In this document: in pieces, positions 41,471 to 50,653 of the stretch
Numbering within the stretch: position 1 is the first letter of the stretch
Layout of the letters: each line of letters opens with the position of its first letter
From: CAYSZB01 sp964435475
Lineage (GTDB): Bacteria; Chloroflexota; Anaerolineae; Anaerolineales; Anaerolineaceae
Direction of reading: 5' to 3'
Assembly: GCA_964435475.1 (NCBI GenBank)
Contig: CAYSZB010000008.1
Coordinates: 1-54,876, forward strand
DNA: 54,876 nt
Program-made: the position numbers and the translations under genes
Notes under the pieces: model-generated
The model's input: only the letters and a program-made list of their open reading frames with translations
Told to the model about the DNA's origin: nothing
Databases searched by the model: none

Positions 41471-42706
41471 TCAGTTCTTTCTTTCCGGGTCCATCCAATT
41501 TTGGCTGACCAGGATCAGGGTAATAAGCCGCATCGTACTCCCAAATGGGTCCTGTCGATCAAGCTCCTGCCCGGCAACCAGGTCCCACAACCTGTTCAAC
41601 CAATCCTGGGTTGTTTTGCCAACTGCTGCAGCCATCAGGCAAAATGATTGCAAAGCAGGATCTCCTGGATCCTCCCCCAAATCGCCAGCGCTCTGCGCCA
41701 GCATCATGCAGGTAAACCCTGACAGATAGCCTATTGCCTCTTCATTGCCATTCAGCAATCCAGCCAACGCCAGGTGGAAGATCACGGACATGTTTTCAGA
41801 AGATAATTCTTCGTCTTCATCAGTGCCCTGGGGATTTGCACCATCGATCAAATCGGGCATCAGTGTGACCGAACCGGTGTCTGCATTTTGAAAGTGTTTA
41901 ACCAAGCCCATCATCCTAGTAGACACCTTTTTCCATATGGGGTCTTTGCTTGCTTGGTGAAAAGCGGTAAAGATGGCAGGAGAAATGCAGGCAGACGGGA
42001 CGGGTTGCTGGTCTGCTGGTTGCATCTCCCCCACCCAATTGCCTGGCAACACTGTGTCATTCTCCAGGTCCAAACAGCCTTGCTTTAAAGCTGTGATAAC
42101 TGCCGATGCTTCCTCCCGGTAATTGATCTTCCCGGCGGATCCCCACTGGCGGTCTGCCAGCAATAAGGCATAGGCGATCAGCATGTCCCCCTGGCTTGAT
42201 GAACCTAATTTCTGGGATGGGTACCTGTCTGTGGTAACCTGCCAGCTCATTAAATGTTCATTTGCCTGGCTGGGATGGGCTTTACAGAAACTGAACAGGC
42301 GGTCAAAAGTGCCCTGCACATCTGTGTCGCTTCCCGCCATCATTACATTGCACAGCATGGCATACCCCTGACCTTCAGAAGTGGCAGAAATGTAATACCT
42401 TAGCCACTGCTTGACCACTCCCCAACGGAGAAATGAACGCCCGGGTTCGGCATCCCGGAGGATGAACGCATTTTTCCACTGGTGATAAGCGTCAACCACA
42501 AGCCTGTCCTGGTCCTCCTGGCTGACATGACTGACTTTGATACTGGTTGGTGAATGATCTAAATGTCGCGGGAAAGGCAGGTTTGGGGTATCCCGCTGAT
42601 CAATGTCGATCTGTGCCCTGCTTTTACGACTGCTGCGAATAAGCAAAGCCACTGCAATGATCAGGGCTGCCAGTGGCAACACGATTACAAGCAATTCTGC
42701 TGTCAT
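41471..42706 (-). CDS. Membrane-anchored GH8-like protein
   Basis: A 411-residue protein with an N-terminal anchor helix (about 4-23) and a domain resembling glycoside hydrolase family 8 (endoglucanase/chitosanase). The helix-barrel marks are TSEGQGYAM with E111 at the position of the catalytic acid, HLMSWQV, and IAYALLLADRQWGSAGKINY. The acidic motif usually written TDGDLDIAY reads SQGDMLIAY here (Q172, D174, L176). Two of three acidic residues are therefore replaced, and activity or specificity may be altered. It overlaps the end of the YgiQ gene by four bases (ATGA) and is thus translated with it. The likely location of the domain is outside the membrane. Confidence 0.72.
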   Translation of the reverse strand: MTAELLVIVLPLAALIIAVALLIRSSRKSRAQIDIDQRDTPNLPFPRHLDHSPTSIKVSHVSQEDQDRLVVDAYHQWKNAFILRDAEPGRSFLRWGVVKQWLRYYISATSEGQGYAMLCNVMMAGSDTDVQGTFDRLFSFCKAHPSQANEHLMSWQVTTDRYPSQKLGSSSQGDMLIAYALLLADRQWGSAGKINYREEASAVITALKQGCLDLENDTVLPGNWVGEMQPADQQPVPSACISPAIFTAFHQASKDPIWKKVSTRMMGLVKHFQNADTGSVTLMPDLIDGANPQGTDEDEELSSENMSVIFHLALAGLLNGNEEAIGYLSGFTCMMLAQSAGDLGEDPGDPALQSFCLMAAAVGKTTQDWLNRLWDLVAGQELDRQDPFGSTMRLITLILVSQNWMDPERKN

Positions 42707-44457
42707 CGGGTCCTTCTTCTGTTCTGCTTGTTGTGCGTTGGTGAGTCACCACCAGGTGCTTTATTTCTGCCCGGCCTGCCAGTTATGATCATCTTCTGGT
42801 AGGCACGCCGCTCGGTGTTCTTTTCCACGAAAATATGCTCCCTGGTGAAAGGGTCCATTTCTGTGTAATACATCAGGCTGGCATAGGTGGATGGTGTGGG
42901 CGTAAATATTTGTACCTGTTCCGGCAGAATGCCAAGCTTTTGGCTGGTAAATTCCTTGAGTGCCAGCATATCCCCATCCGTACACCCCGGGTGGGCAGCG
43001 ATCAGGTAATAGGTCAGGAATTGCTGCTTGCGAACCACCTGGCTGAGACCGTCAAAGCGCTTTTTGAAAGCCAAAAGGGATCCCGTTCCCGGTTTACCCA
43101 TCCGTTTGAGGACCGCTGGTTGGGTATGCTCAGGTGCCAGTTTCAACTGCCCGGAGACATGGTGTTCCACCAATTCTTTCAAGTATTCATCACCAAAATT
43201 ACCATCCATCAAGACCATTTCATGCCGGATCCCGGAGCCAATGAAAACCTTCTTTACACCCTCAATTTTCCGCAACTCTCTTAGTAGCTCGATCTGGGGT
43301 TGATGGGTCAGGGGCAGGATCGGGCAGACATCCGGGTAAAGGCAGCGTTTGTCCGGGCAGGCACCCCGTAAACTTTTTACCCGGCATTCAAACCCATACA
43401 TATTGGCCGTAGGACCGGACAGGTCCTGGATATTGCCCTTAAAGCCAGGCCTTCTCACCATTTTCCGGGCTTCCGATAAGATGGATTCTTTTGAGCGCCA
43501 GCTGACAGTCCGCCCTTCGTGCACGGTAATGCTGCAAAAATTGCATTCACCGTAACATCCCCGATGGGTCGGAATGGAAAACCGGATCGTATCCATTGCC
43601 CTGACCTCACCCTGAGCTTTATAGTAAGGGTGAACGGCATGTTCAAAATCCAGTGCATAAACTGCGTCCAACTCTGCCTGGGTAAGGCTCGGGGCAGGGG
43701 GATTGTGTACCAGATAGCGATCGGCATGCCTGATCGCCAGCTTCTGAGCACTCACCGGGTCATTATTGCGATAAAACATATTGAACATGTCAATGAAACT
43801 GGATTTACTGGCGATGACCTCTTCATAACCTGGCAATTCCAGCGCATCTTCGGGGGCGACCTTGTCAATATAGCAAAGCCCCTTCACCTGGCGTGGATCT
43901 TCACTGAGGGTTAGTTTTTCAGCAAACTCCAGGATCGCACGATCTGCCATGCCATACAGCACATAGTCAGCTTTGGCATCAAACAATATCGAACGCCGAA
44001 TGGAATCGGACCAGAAATCATAATGCGGGATTCGACGTAAAGATGCTTCCACACCGCCCAAAACAATCGGCACAGTCTGCTTGAAGTAGCGCCTGACCAG
44101 GTTGGTGTAAACGATGCAGGCCCTGTTTGGGCGGCGGTTGTTGACCCCTCCGGGGGTGTGATCATCCGTATGGCGTGGTTTCCCCAGGGCTGTGGTATTT
44201 GCTACCATCGAATCCATCAACCCGGCTGTAATGCCCCAGAACAAGCGGGGCTCACCCAGGCGGGTGATATCCTGTGGGCTGTTGACATCAGGTTGGGCAA
44301 TGATCCCAACCTTGTACCCGGCGTTGAGTAAGACTTTACCAATGATCGCCACGCCACTATAAGGTGAGTCAATGTAGGTATCGCCACTCACCAGGATCAC
44401 ATCCAGGTGATCCCAACCTGATTTTATGAATTCTTCTTGAGTCGTCGGAATGAACAT
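42703..44457 (-). CDS. YgiQ-family radical SAM protein (UPF0313)
   Basis: A 584-residue radical SAM enzyme. An N-terminal B12-binding-like region (DVILVSGDTYIDSPYSGVAIIG) is followed by IVLGGVEASLRRIPHYDFW, the radical SAM cluster C301-x3-C305-x2-C308 (CYGECNFC), and the YgiQ-specific C-terminal regions with AAHPGCTDGDM and FTPTPSTYASLMYYTEMDP. Family function is not established. It starts at the ATG at 44457 and couples by ATGA to the GH8-like gene. The C-terminus is basic (NKQNRRRTR). Confidence 0.93.
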   Translation of the reverse strand: MFIPTTQEEFIKSGWDHLDVILVSGDTYIDSPYSGVAIIGKVLLNAGYKVGIIAQPDVNSPQDITRLGEPRLFWGITAGLMDSMVANTTALGKPRHTDDHTPGGVNNRRPNRACIVYTNLVRRYFKQTVPIVLGGVEASLRRIPHYDFWSDSIRRSILFDAKADYVLYGMADRAILEFAEKLTLSEDPRQVKGLCYIDKVAPEDALELPGYEEVIASKSSFIDMFNMFYRNNDPVSAQKLAIRHADRYLVHNPPAPSLTQAELDAVYALDFEHAVHPYYKAQGEVRAMDTIRFSIPTHRGCYGECNFCSITVHEGRTVSWRSKESILSEARKMVRRPGFKGNIQDLSGPTANMYGFECRVKSLRGACPDKRCLYPDVCPILPLTHQPQIELLRELRKIEGVKKVFIGSGIRHEMVLMDGNFGDEYLKELVEHHVSGQLKLAPEHTQPAVLKRMGKPGTGSLLAFKKRFDGLSQVVRKQQFLTYYLIAAHPGCTDGDMLALKEFTSQKLGILPEQVQIFTPTPSTYASLMYYTEMDPFTREHIFVEKNTERRAYQKMIITGRPGRNKAPGGDSPTHNKQNRRRTR

Positions 44458-44575
44458 GGGTTAATCTTACCCCAGATTGCTGTTGAGGATTCCGCTAATA
44501 CCAAAGAAAATCTATCTCAACGAATTGACTCCTGCCCTATAATGGAAACAGAAAATGCTTTTGAAAGGAGCAAAA

Positions 44576-44797
44576 ATGTCATCAGGAAACAAAAGCTTTG
44601 GCAGGAGTATGCGCCGGGTAAGTAAGGCTGGCAGAAGGTTATTGGGGTTGGCAGGTGTTGCAGCCCTGGCTTATTATCTTTTAGAGAAGAACAAGCAGAA
44701 AACGACCGAGGAGCCTGTCATTATTGACACTACAGCAGATTTTGACCCCAACTTGCCCCCTGAGTCCAATCCTTATCAAGACGATAATTCTTTTTAG
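44576..44797 (+). CDS. Small protein with one transmembrane helix, unknown function
   Basis: A 73-residue protein: a basic N-terminus (MSSGNKSFGRSMRRVSKAGRR) followed by a short hydrophobic helix (LLGLAGVAALAYYLLEK, about 22-38), then a polar, acidic tail (DFDPNLPPES). The ATG at 44576 follows AAAGGAG; the longer frame start at 44555 lies before that site. TATAAT at 44538-44543 could be its -10. It is divergent from the YgiQ gene and convergent with a lipoprotein gene. I recognise no family; it is probably a small membrane protein. Confidence 0.65.
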   Translation: MSSGNKSFGRSMRRVSKAGRRLLGLAGVAALAYYLLEKNKQKTTEEPVIIDTTADFDPNLPPESNPYQDDNSF

Positions 44798-44837
44798 TGG
44801 CAGTCGCCTTGTATTCTTCACAATCTGAGTAAACTGA

Positions 44838-44863
44838 GGGTCGGTTCAGTCTCTGACCCTCGA
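44838..44863. terminator. Weak hairpin between convergent genes
   Basis: GAGGGTC (44838-44844) and GACCCTC (44857-44863) form a 7-bp perfect stem with a 12-base loop, between the stops at 44797 and 44873. There is no T run on either side, so it is at best a weak terminator. Confidence 0.35.
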
Positions 44864-44872
44864 GCGCTCATC

Positions 44873-45625
44873 TTACTTTGTTGTAAACTTCCCAACTTCC
44901 ACGTAATAGTCAACATCTCCACGCCTGGCGAAGAACGAAACCATTGTACTGGAAGGGCGCGGGTTGAATGAACTGGCGCTACAGCACTGGTAGTGGGTTA
45001 TCTTCTCAAAATCCAGGTCTGTTTCCCTGCCATCATAGGAAAAACCTGCTGATCCATCCTTAATGAAAAGGAAAAATGGTTTTCCATCCAGCAGTTGGAA
45101 ATTAAATGCTTCTTCATAGCCATATTTTTTGTTAAGGGATTCGCCATCCCGGATGATCTCACCCCAGACAATAAAGGCAGCGTTTGGATCATCCGGGTTT
45201 TCCTCAACATGCGCCACTTCCATGAACCACTGTTCATTGACCGCCCACAGACCGCGAAAATTGTCGATCGGACTGATCACACCAGCATCTGTTTGATAGA
45301 CCTGCTCATCGTTGCGGGTTATGATCACGCTGACATACTTTTGGTCGTAATTTTCAGTGGCAACCAGCCTGTCCCCTGCCAATGTCAGTGCAGACACCCC
45401 CGCAGTTGCCGAAGTCTCCCGCAAATCCTGGTGCCTGGCAAGGATCTCCTGGCGGTTGTCCTCTACAGGCGTCCAGTCCCCCATGTCCGCATCTCCCAGG
45501 TCCAGAAGGGCATGTTCTTCGATCTCGAGTCGGACAGCCCCCTGCCCTGGAGCACAGGCCGTTAGCAAGAAAGTCAGTGTGAGTAAACTGATCGTCAATA
45601 TAAACGGTTTCCCAATTCTTTTCAT
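44873..45625 (-). CDS. Lipoprotein of unknown function
   Basis: A 250-residue exported lipoprotein with lipobox LLTAC (Cys24) after a hydrophobic signal. The mature part has alternating hydrophobic and polar strands (RLVATENYDQKYVSVIITRN, GLWAVNEQWFMEVAHVEENP), suggesting a beta-propeller-like or beta-rich fold. The ATG at 45625 has AAGGAG; the earlier frame start at 45688 is not favoured. The C-terminus is rich in aromatic residues. I do not recognise a family. It is separate from the downstream YjbQ gene. Confidence 0.7.
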   Translation of the reverse strand: MKRIGKPFILTISLLTLTFLLTACAPGQGAVRLEIEEHALLDLGDADMGDWTPVEDNRQEILARHQDLRETSATAGVSALTLAGDRLVATENYDQKYVSVIITRNDEQVYQTDAGVISPIDNFRGLWAVNEQWFMEVAHVEENPDDPNAAFIVWGEIIRDGESLNKKYGYEEAFNFQLLDGKPFFLFIKDGSAGFSYDGRETDLDFEKITHYQCCSASSFNPRPSSTMVSFFARRGDVDYYVEVGKFTTK

Positions 45626-45782
45626 TTTTATCTCCTTCAGGTCAGGGAACTGACCAGAAAAGTTCACCTGTATTTTGCAGAACTGCATTCCAGGTAGTTA
45701 AATACCAATAACCCGGGCGTAACAATAAGAAAAACAAACTAACTAAATAAACCGATAATAAATTTGAGTGTAATCGTCCCGG

Positions 45783-46202
45783 TCAACTGCCAATAATCTT
45801 TACCAACACACGCTTTGAACGGCCACCATCAAATTCACCATAGAAGATCTGTTCCCAGGGTCCGAAATCCAACCGACCGTTGCTTATCGCCACAACGACC
45901 TCGCGTCCCATTACCTGGCGTTTGAGGTGCGCGTCTGCGTTATCTTCACCAGTCAGGTTGTGCTGGTACTGGCTGACAGGCGCATGTGGTGCCAGCCGCT
46001 CCAGCCATTGTTCATAATCAGCATGCAAACCGGATTCATCATCATTAATAAAGACCGATGCCGTGATGTGCATGGCATTCACAAGGCACAAGCCTTCCTG
46101 GATGCCGCTCTCCGCGAGTGCCTGCTCCACCTGGCGGGTGATATTAATAAAAGCCCTGCGGGTTGGGATGTTAAACCATAATTCTTTGCGGTAGCTGAGC
46201 AT
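45783..46202 (-). CDS. YjbQ/UPF0047 protein (secondary thiamine-phosphate synthase family)
   Basis: A 139-residue protein of the UPF0047 family. Marks are the AMHITASVFINDDE segment, HLKRQVMGREVVV and LDFGPWEQIFYGEFDG. Members form trimers and are annotated as secondary thiamine-phosphate synthase, but the biological role is uncertain. The ATG at 46202 follows AAGGAAA and is five bases past the stop of the upstream lipoprotein gene, whose stop overlaps the ribosome-binding site; the two are probably co-translated. The earlier frame starts inside the lipoprotein gene and is rejected. Confidence 0.9.
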   Translation of the reverse strand: MLSYRKELWFNIPTRRAFINITRQVEQALAESGIQEGLCLVNAMHITASVFINDDESGLHADYEQWLERLAPHAPVSQYQHNLTGEDNADAHLKRQVMGREVVVAISNGRLDFGPWEQIFYGEFDGGRSKRVLVKIIGS

Positions 46203-46207
46203 TTTCC

Positions 46208-47131
46208 TTACCTGGTGATGGAAATGGATTGCATCATGGCATCCAGCAGGCCGATTTGTGGATTGTATGATCCGGGTGTCCAATCCTCGAGGAACATAAC
46301 CGCCTGGGCTATGTAACTGTCCCAGAGGTTGTAGAAGGCCTCCCAGTCATCGATCGTGTCCTCCCCATGCAAAGGCAGCCCGGGATTGTTGATCGGCATG
46401 ATCGCACTCACATAATACTGCCCATCCGATGTCAAACCCTGGAAGGTGTAGAACAGGTTGGTATTATCAATCGGGTACAGTGCCTGTCCATACATTGTCA
46501 GGTAACGCAAACCTGAACCCGACTGGAAGTTGAAATAGGCTGATTTGGCGGTAAACATCTGGGCTGCATTCCAGAACGGCATAAATGGCAAACTCTGCCC
46601 CACGCCGGCGACAGGTTGCGTACTTAAGGCGGAGTTCATTTCATCCAGGTTCATGATAGCGGCATCATCAATATCACCATACTCGACAATTGGGTAAACC
46701 CGCACAACAGGAGAATGGAATGTACCGCTCAAAGCATAATTAACAAAAGTAATTTCAAAAAAAGTAGGATGGTTGGAGCCCGGGAATGCCTCATCGCCAT
46801 AAAACTCAGCCGGTATGGTGGCACCCACAGCCCCTGCAGCTATGGTGTCATCGAATGAGAAACAGATCCCCTCATAACAGAAATCTGGCTCAGGCGTTGC
46901 CTCGGTGACAACAGGAGGCTCTTCAGTGACCACAGGCGCTGTTTCTGTGACCACTTCCACTGTGGGCGGAAGGGCCATCGCAGTTTGTGTCTGCGCCAGT
47001 GAAACTGCAGTCTGCTGTAATGCCAGTTCACCCGCGGTGTCAGTTGTAGGAGTTGAAATGCCACAAGCCATGATGGCCAGGGTAAAAAGGGTCACACAAA
47101 CCACCAGGGAACGGGTAGATACACTTTTCAT
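46208..47131 (-). CDS. Lipoprotein with Thr/Pro/Glu-rich linker, unknown function
   Basis: A 307-residue exported lipoprotein. The signal ends in the lipobox IMAC (Cys23), followed by a low-complexity Thr/Val/Glu/Pro linker (about 55-85) and a C-terminal domain of about 220 residues that contains DFCYEGICFSFDDTIAAG. I do not recognise the domain; the Cys pair could form a disulfide. A TATAAT box lies near 47184-47189 on the minus strand, about 55 bases upstream. The next gene (YjbQ) is translationally linked. Confidence 0.72.
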   Translation of the reverse strand: MKSVSTRSLVVCVTLFTLAIMACGISTPTTDTAGELALQQTAVSLAQTQTAMALPPTVEVVTETAPVVTEEPPVVTEATPEPDFCYEGICFSFDDTIAAGAVGATIPAEFYGDEAFPGSNHPTFFEITFVNYALSGTFHSPVVRVYPIVEYGDIDDAAIMNLDEMNSALSTQPVAGVGQSLPFMPFWNAAQMFTAKSAYFNFQSGSGLRYLTMYGQALYPIDNTNLFYTFQGLTSDGQYYVSAIMPINNPGLPLHGEDTIDDWEAFYNLWDSYIAQAVMFLEDWTPGSYNPQIGLLDAMMQSISITR

Positions 47132-47299
47132 GGAAACCTCCTCGGCTTATCACGAATTCTCTCACATGAACTGCTTGGACATGCCCATTATAATACAACC
47201 AAGCAGAAAATCGCATATAAGGCTCACAGTTGACGGATGGTCTTTTAGTGCATACAATTGCATGTGACATTTTTTTAGTGAAGATCACAAGGAAATTAA

Positions 47300-47992
47300 A
47301 TGCCCTTTGAGACATTCCACAACCTGGCGGTTGATAAACAGGAAAAAATTCTGGCTGTAGCCATCAAAGAATTCAAGGACCATCCCTATGCCTCTGCGTC
47401 CATATCCGCCATCGTGCGGGATGCCGGGATAGCCAAAGGATCCTTCTATCAATACTTTGCCGATAAAAAAGACCTTTACCTGCACATTCTTGAACTGGGC
47501 ATGGCACGCAAGTTGAAACTGGTGACCCAGTTCAGACCACCCAGCGGCAACTTGAAGACTTTTGACTATCTCAAGTGGATGATGCAGGCTTCAGTCCAGT
47601 TTGAATTGACCCATCCCGACCTGGCACGCATTGCGTACCGCGCATTTGTCGAAGAGGTGCCTTTCCCAGAAGAAGTGGGCAACCTGATGAGGCAGGGTGG
47701 TGCTTCTTACTTCAATGATTTTCTTGCCCAGGGCATATTGCACGATGATGTTGCTCCCTGGGTGGACACTGAAATGGCAGCCTACCTCCTGCAGACCATC
47801 TACAACTCCTTCGGGCAATACCTGCTGAGCCGTATCCGATCCCTTCAGGGTAATCCGTCCAACCAACCAATTGACCTATTTTCAAACACAGAAGCGCTGG
47901 CGTTGTTTGACAACCTCATGGAAATCATCGAGGCTGGAATGGGACGTGACCCGGAAATTCGCAGGCAATTCTATTCAAAAGATAGCCGCTGA
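47300..47992 (+). CDS. TetR-family transcriptional regulator
   Basis: A 230-residue regulator. The N-terminal helix-turn-helix is recognisable by YASASISAIVRDAGIAKGS and FYQYFADKKDLYLHILE, and a divergent helical ligand domain follows. The ATG at 47300 is not preceded by a good ribosome-binding site (AAGGAAATTAA). It is divergent from the lipoprotein gene at 46208-47131 and lies 134 bases before the S41 protease gene. No obvious target such as an efflux pump is adjacent, so the regulated genes are unknown. Confidence 0.9.
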   Translation: MPFETFHNLAVDKQEKILAVAIKEFKDHPYASASISAIVRDAGIAKGSFYQYFADKKDLYLHILELGMARKLKLVTQFRPPSGNLKTFDYLKWMMQASVQFELTHPDLARIAYRAFVEEVPFPEEVGNLMRQGGASYFNDFLAQGILHDDVAPWVDTEMAAYLLQTIYNSFGQYLLSRIRSLQGNPSNQPIDLFSNTEALALFDNLMEIIEAGMGRDPEIRRQFYSKDSR

Positions 47993-48126
47993 CCTTTTTT
48001 GATTTATGTAGTTTACGACCAATCTCCTCCTTGTTTCTCATGAAAGGTTTCTGCATAGTTTACCAATATTTTTCTTACACAATTATGGTATTCTCTATCT
48101 GATTTTGAATTTACTTTGGAGCAAAA

Positions 48127-49410
48127 ATGCAAAATAAAGGTTTAAAAACATTTCTCTTGATCTTACTTGCCCTGGTGATCCTGGCTGGAACTTTCACTGC
48201 CGGGACAGGGTTTGGCTATTTCCTGCCAAGAATACTCGGTACAGAGGAGGGTGGTAATTGCCCTGTTGTGACAACTGAATGTCCGAAAACTGTTATTGAA
48301 GGCATCGAATGTCCCTCCTGTCCCACTTATTCCACGGAAGGTGATTCTCCCGCAAACATGAAGGATCTGTTCGCCCCATTCTGGGAGGTCTGGAACCTGG
48401 TCCACAATGACTACGTTGATCAACCTGTTGATGACACCCTGCTCATGCGTGGTGCGATTGCCGGCATGCTGGCAGCCTTGGGCGACAAACACACCTCTTA
48501 CATGGATCCCCAGGAATTTGAAGATGCCAATACTTCCATGACCGGTGAATACCAGGGAATTGGTGCCTGGGTCGACATCACGGGTGATTATGTGGAGATC
48601 ATTACACCAATGAAAGGTTTTCCTGCTGAAGCAGCCGGTTTGCGACCCAAAGACAAGGTGATCGCTATCGATGGCGAAGATATGACCGGCGTGGATGGAC
48701 AGATCGCACTTAACAAGATCAAAGGTCCCAAAGACACCCAGGTCACCCTGACCATAATGCGTGGAGAAGAGGTCTTTGACGTGACCATTACGCGAGCGGC
48801 GATCACCGCCCCCACCGTGGATTATGAAATGCTGGAAGGCAATGTCGCCTACGTTGCATTGAACACATTTAACGAGTACTCCACCCCGGATCTGCGTAAT
48901 GCGCTGGATGATCTGCTCGCGCAGGACCCAGTCGGCTTGGTCTTTGATCTGCGCAACAACGGCGGTGGTTACCTCAGCACAGCCATTGAAGTGGTTTCAG
49001 AATTCATCGCCGATGGTGTGGTCATGTATGAAGAGTATGGCGATGGCAGCCGCGATACCTACACCGCCATACCCGGCGGCAGGGCAACCGGGATACCCCT
49101 GGTAGTCCTGGTAAACGAAGGAACAGCCTCGGCATCTGAAATTGTTGCCGGTGCCATCCAGGATTATGGACGCGGACAGCTGGTCGGCGCTGTAACCTAT
49201 GGCAAAGGCACTGTTCAAATCTGGACGGAGTTGGCTGACAAACAGGGCGGCGTCCGCATAACCATCGCCCGCTGGTTGACTCCCAATGGCACCCAGATCA
49301 GCGAGGTCGGACTGACCCCGGACCACATTGTTGAATACACAGAAGAGGATTACAATAACGAAGTTGATCCGCAGTTGGATAAAGCCCTGGAGCTCTTAAC
49401 CCAACCCTGA
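48127..49410 (+). CDS. S41-family C-terminal processing protease (Ctp/Prc-like)
   Basis: A 427-residue exported protease. An N-terminal membrane anchor (about 7-28) is followed by an unusual Cys cluster (C45, C52, C62, C65). Next is a helical N-terminal domain with MRGAIAGMLAALGDKHTSYMDP, a PDZ domain (about 140-223), and the S41 core. The catalytic Ser335 is in TASASEI and Lys360 in VTYGKGTVQ; the 25-residue separation equals that in E. coli Tsp. It should cleave proteins at their C-terminus outside the membrane. The next gene, YugP-type protease, follows 30 bases downstream. Confidence 0.93.
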   Translation: MQNKGLKTFLLILLALVILAGTFTAGTGFGYFLPRILGTEEGGNCPVVTTECPKTVIEGIECPSCPTYSTEGDSPANMKDLFAPFWEVWNLVHNDYVDQPVDDTLLMRGAIAGMLAALGDKHTSYMDPQEFEDANTSMTGEYQGIGAWVDITGDYVEIITPMKGFPAEAAGLRPKDKVIAIDGEDMTGVDGQIALNKIKGPKDTQVTLTIMRGEEVFDVTITRAAITAPTVDYEMLEGNVAYVALNTFNEYSTPDLRNALDDLLAQDPVGLVFDLRNNGGGYLSTAIEVVSEFIADGVVMYEEYGDGSRDTYTAIPGGRATGIPLVVLVNEGTASASEIVAGAIQDYGRGQLVGAVTYGKGTVQIWTELADKQGGVRITIARWLTPNGTQISEVGLTPDHIVEYTEEDYNNEVDPQLDKALELLTQP

Positions 49411-49440
49411 TCAATCATAAAAACAACAGGGAGTTAAGTT

Positions 49441-50130
49441 ATGCAGTTTAACATTGAATATCTTCTTTACATGATCCCGGCGATCATCCTTTCACTGATT
49501 GCGCAGGCATATGTCAATAGTGCCTACCGCAAGTGGAGCCAGGTGCGCAATTACCTGAACATTACCGGGGCGGACGCTGCCCGCAGGTTGTTCCCCGCAG
49601 TAGGCTTGAATGATGTGAAACTTCAAGGGACAAGTGGCGTTCTTTCAGACCACTATGATCCCAGGAACAACATTCTCAAACTATCAGCAGGGGTTGCCAA
49701 CGCGCCATCTGTTGCCGCCCTGGCGATCACCGCCCACGAGTTGGGACATGCTGACCAGGATAAAAAGAATTACCTGCCGCTGCGCCTGCGCTCGGCGATC
49801 GTCCCGATCGTTTCGATTGGCTCCAACCTCGGTTGGATCCTGATCCTTGCCGGGTTGGCGCTGCAATTAAGCGGTCTGGCGTGGGCTGGCGTGATCGCCT
49901 TCTCAGCCGGTGCAGTTTTCGCACTTGTTACCTTGCCGGTAGAGTTGGATGCCTCAAGGCGTGCAATTGCCATGCTTAAAGATAATGGCCTGATCGTGCA
50001 ACAGGAAGAAGAACGCGGTGTACGCACGGTGCTTAAGGCGGCAGCTCTGACCTATGTGGCAGCCCTGGCGAACTCCCTGCTCCAATTGCTCTATTTTGGT
50101 TCGATGGTCAAGCGCATGAACCGCAGGTAA
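49441..50130 (+). CDS. YugP-type neutral zinc metallopeptidase
   Basis: A 229-residue membrane protein of the YugP/DUF2268-like neutral zinc metallopeptidase family. The zinc-binding HELGH lies at residues 99-103 (AITAHELGHADQD). An N-terminal membrane segment (about 9-27) and two further hydrophobic helices (about 120-165) flank the motif, so it is an integral membrane protease. It follows the S41 protease gene by 30 bases and ends in a bidirectional terminator, so the two are probably co-transcribed. Substrate is unknown. Confidence 0.9.
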   Translation: MQFNIEYLLYMIPAIILSLIAQAYVNSAYRKWSQVRNYLNITGADAARRLFPAVGLNDVKLQGTSGVLSDHYDPRNNILKLSAGVANAPSVAALAITAHELGHADQDKKNYLPLRLRSAIVPIVSIGSNLGWILILAGLALQLSGLAWAGVIAFSAGAVFALVTLPVELDASRRAIAMLKDNGLIVQQEEERGVRTVLKAAALTYVAALANSLLQLLYFGSMVKRMNRR

Positions 50131-50150
50131 CCTGGTTTTCTTAAATCAAC

Positions 50151-50185
50151 AAGCCTGGCTGAAATCAGCCAGGCTTATTTATTTT
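50151..50185. terminator. Bidirectional intrinsic terminator
   Basis: A 12-bp perfect stem (50151-50162 with 50165-50176) with a very short loop is followed on the plus strand by ATTTATTTT. It separates the YugP-type gene from the convergent thioesterase gene at 50223. Confidence 0.85.
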
Positions 50186-50222
50186 CAGGTAACTTTTTCT
50201 TTGTTGAGGAATTGTTTAAGCC

Positions 50223-50636
50223 TTACATAAGGTTTTTTGCTTGCTCCTGCAAGGCGAGGTCTTCTTCAGTCTCAGCCTCAAATGTCAAACCATGGACTTG
50301 GGGTCTTCCTGTATCGTCAACGTAGACAAACGTCAGGAAGGAATCTACCACAGGCACCTCATCTACCACTGCAACGACGTAAGAGACCAGGCTGGTATGC
50401 CCGGTCAGTACTACTTTGCTCGAAAAACGGATGATGGAGCCTGGTCTGACCGGGCGCTTGAAATGCATGCCATGAACCTTGACGCAAACCACGTTTTTCG
50501 GAGGCAAAAGACCGGCTGCAGCAATAAAACCTGCTTCCACCACCCACTCAGCTCCCCTGCCGGCAAACAATGTGCCGTGATGGTTGAGATCTTCGCCCTT
50601 GACCAGGTGATGAATGGTAAAAGTCTTTGGTTTCAT
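50223..50636 (-). CDS. Acyl-CoA thioesterase, YciA/hotdog type
   Basis: A 137-residue single-domain hotdog thioesterase. The family signature is HHGTLFAGRGAEWVVEAG followed by FKRPVRPGSIIRFSSKVV. The usual catalytic Asp of the group (in WxDEAA) reads Glu here (VVEAG). It would hydrolyse acyl-CoA thioesters. The ATG at 50636 is 17 bases after the stop of the multidomain protease gene, with which it is likely co-transcribed. Confidence 0.88.
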   Translation of the reverse strand: MKPKTFTIHHLVKGEDLNHHGTLFAGRGAEWVVEAGFIAAAGLLPPKNVVCVKVHGMHFKRPVRPGSIIRFSSKVVLTGHTSLVSYVVAVVDEVPVVDSFLTFVYVDDTGRPQVHGLTFEAETEEDLALQEQAKNLM

Positions 50637-50653
50637 TTAATTATTTGCCGACT

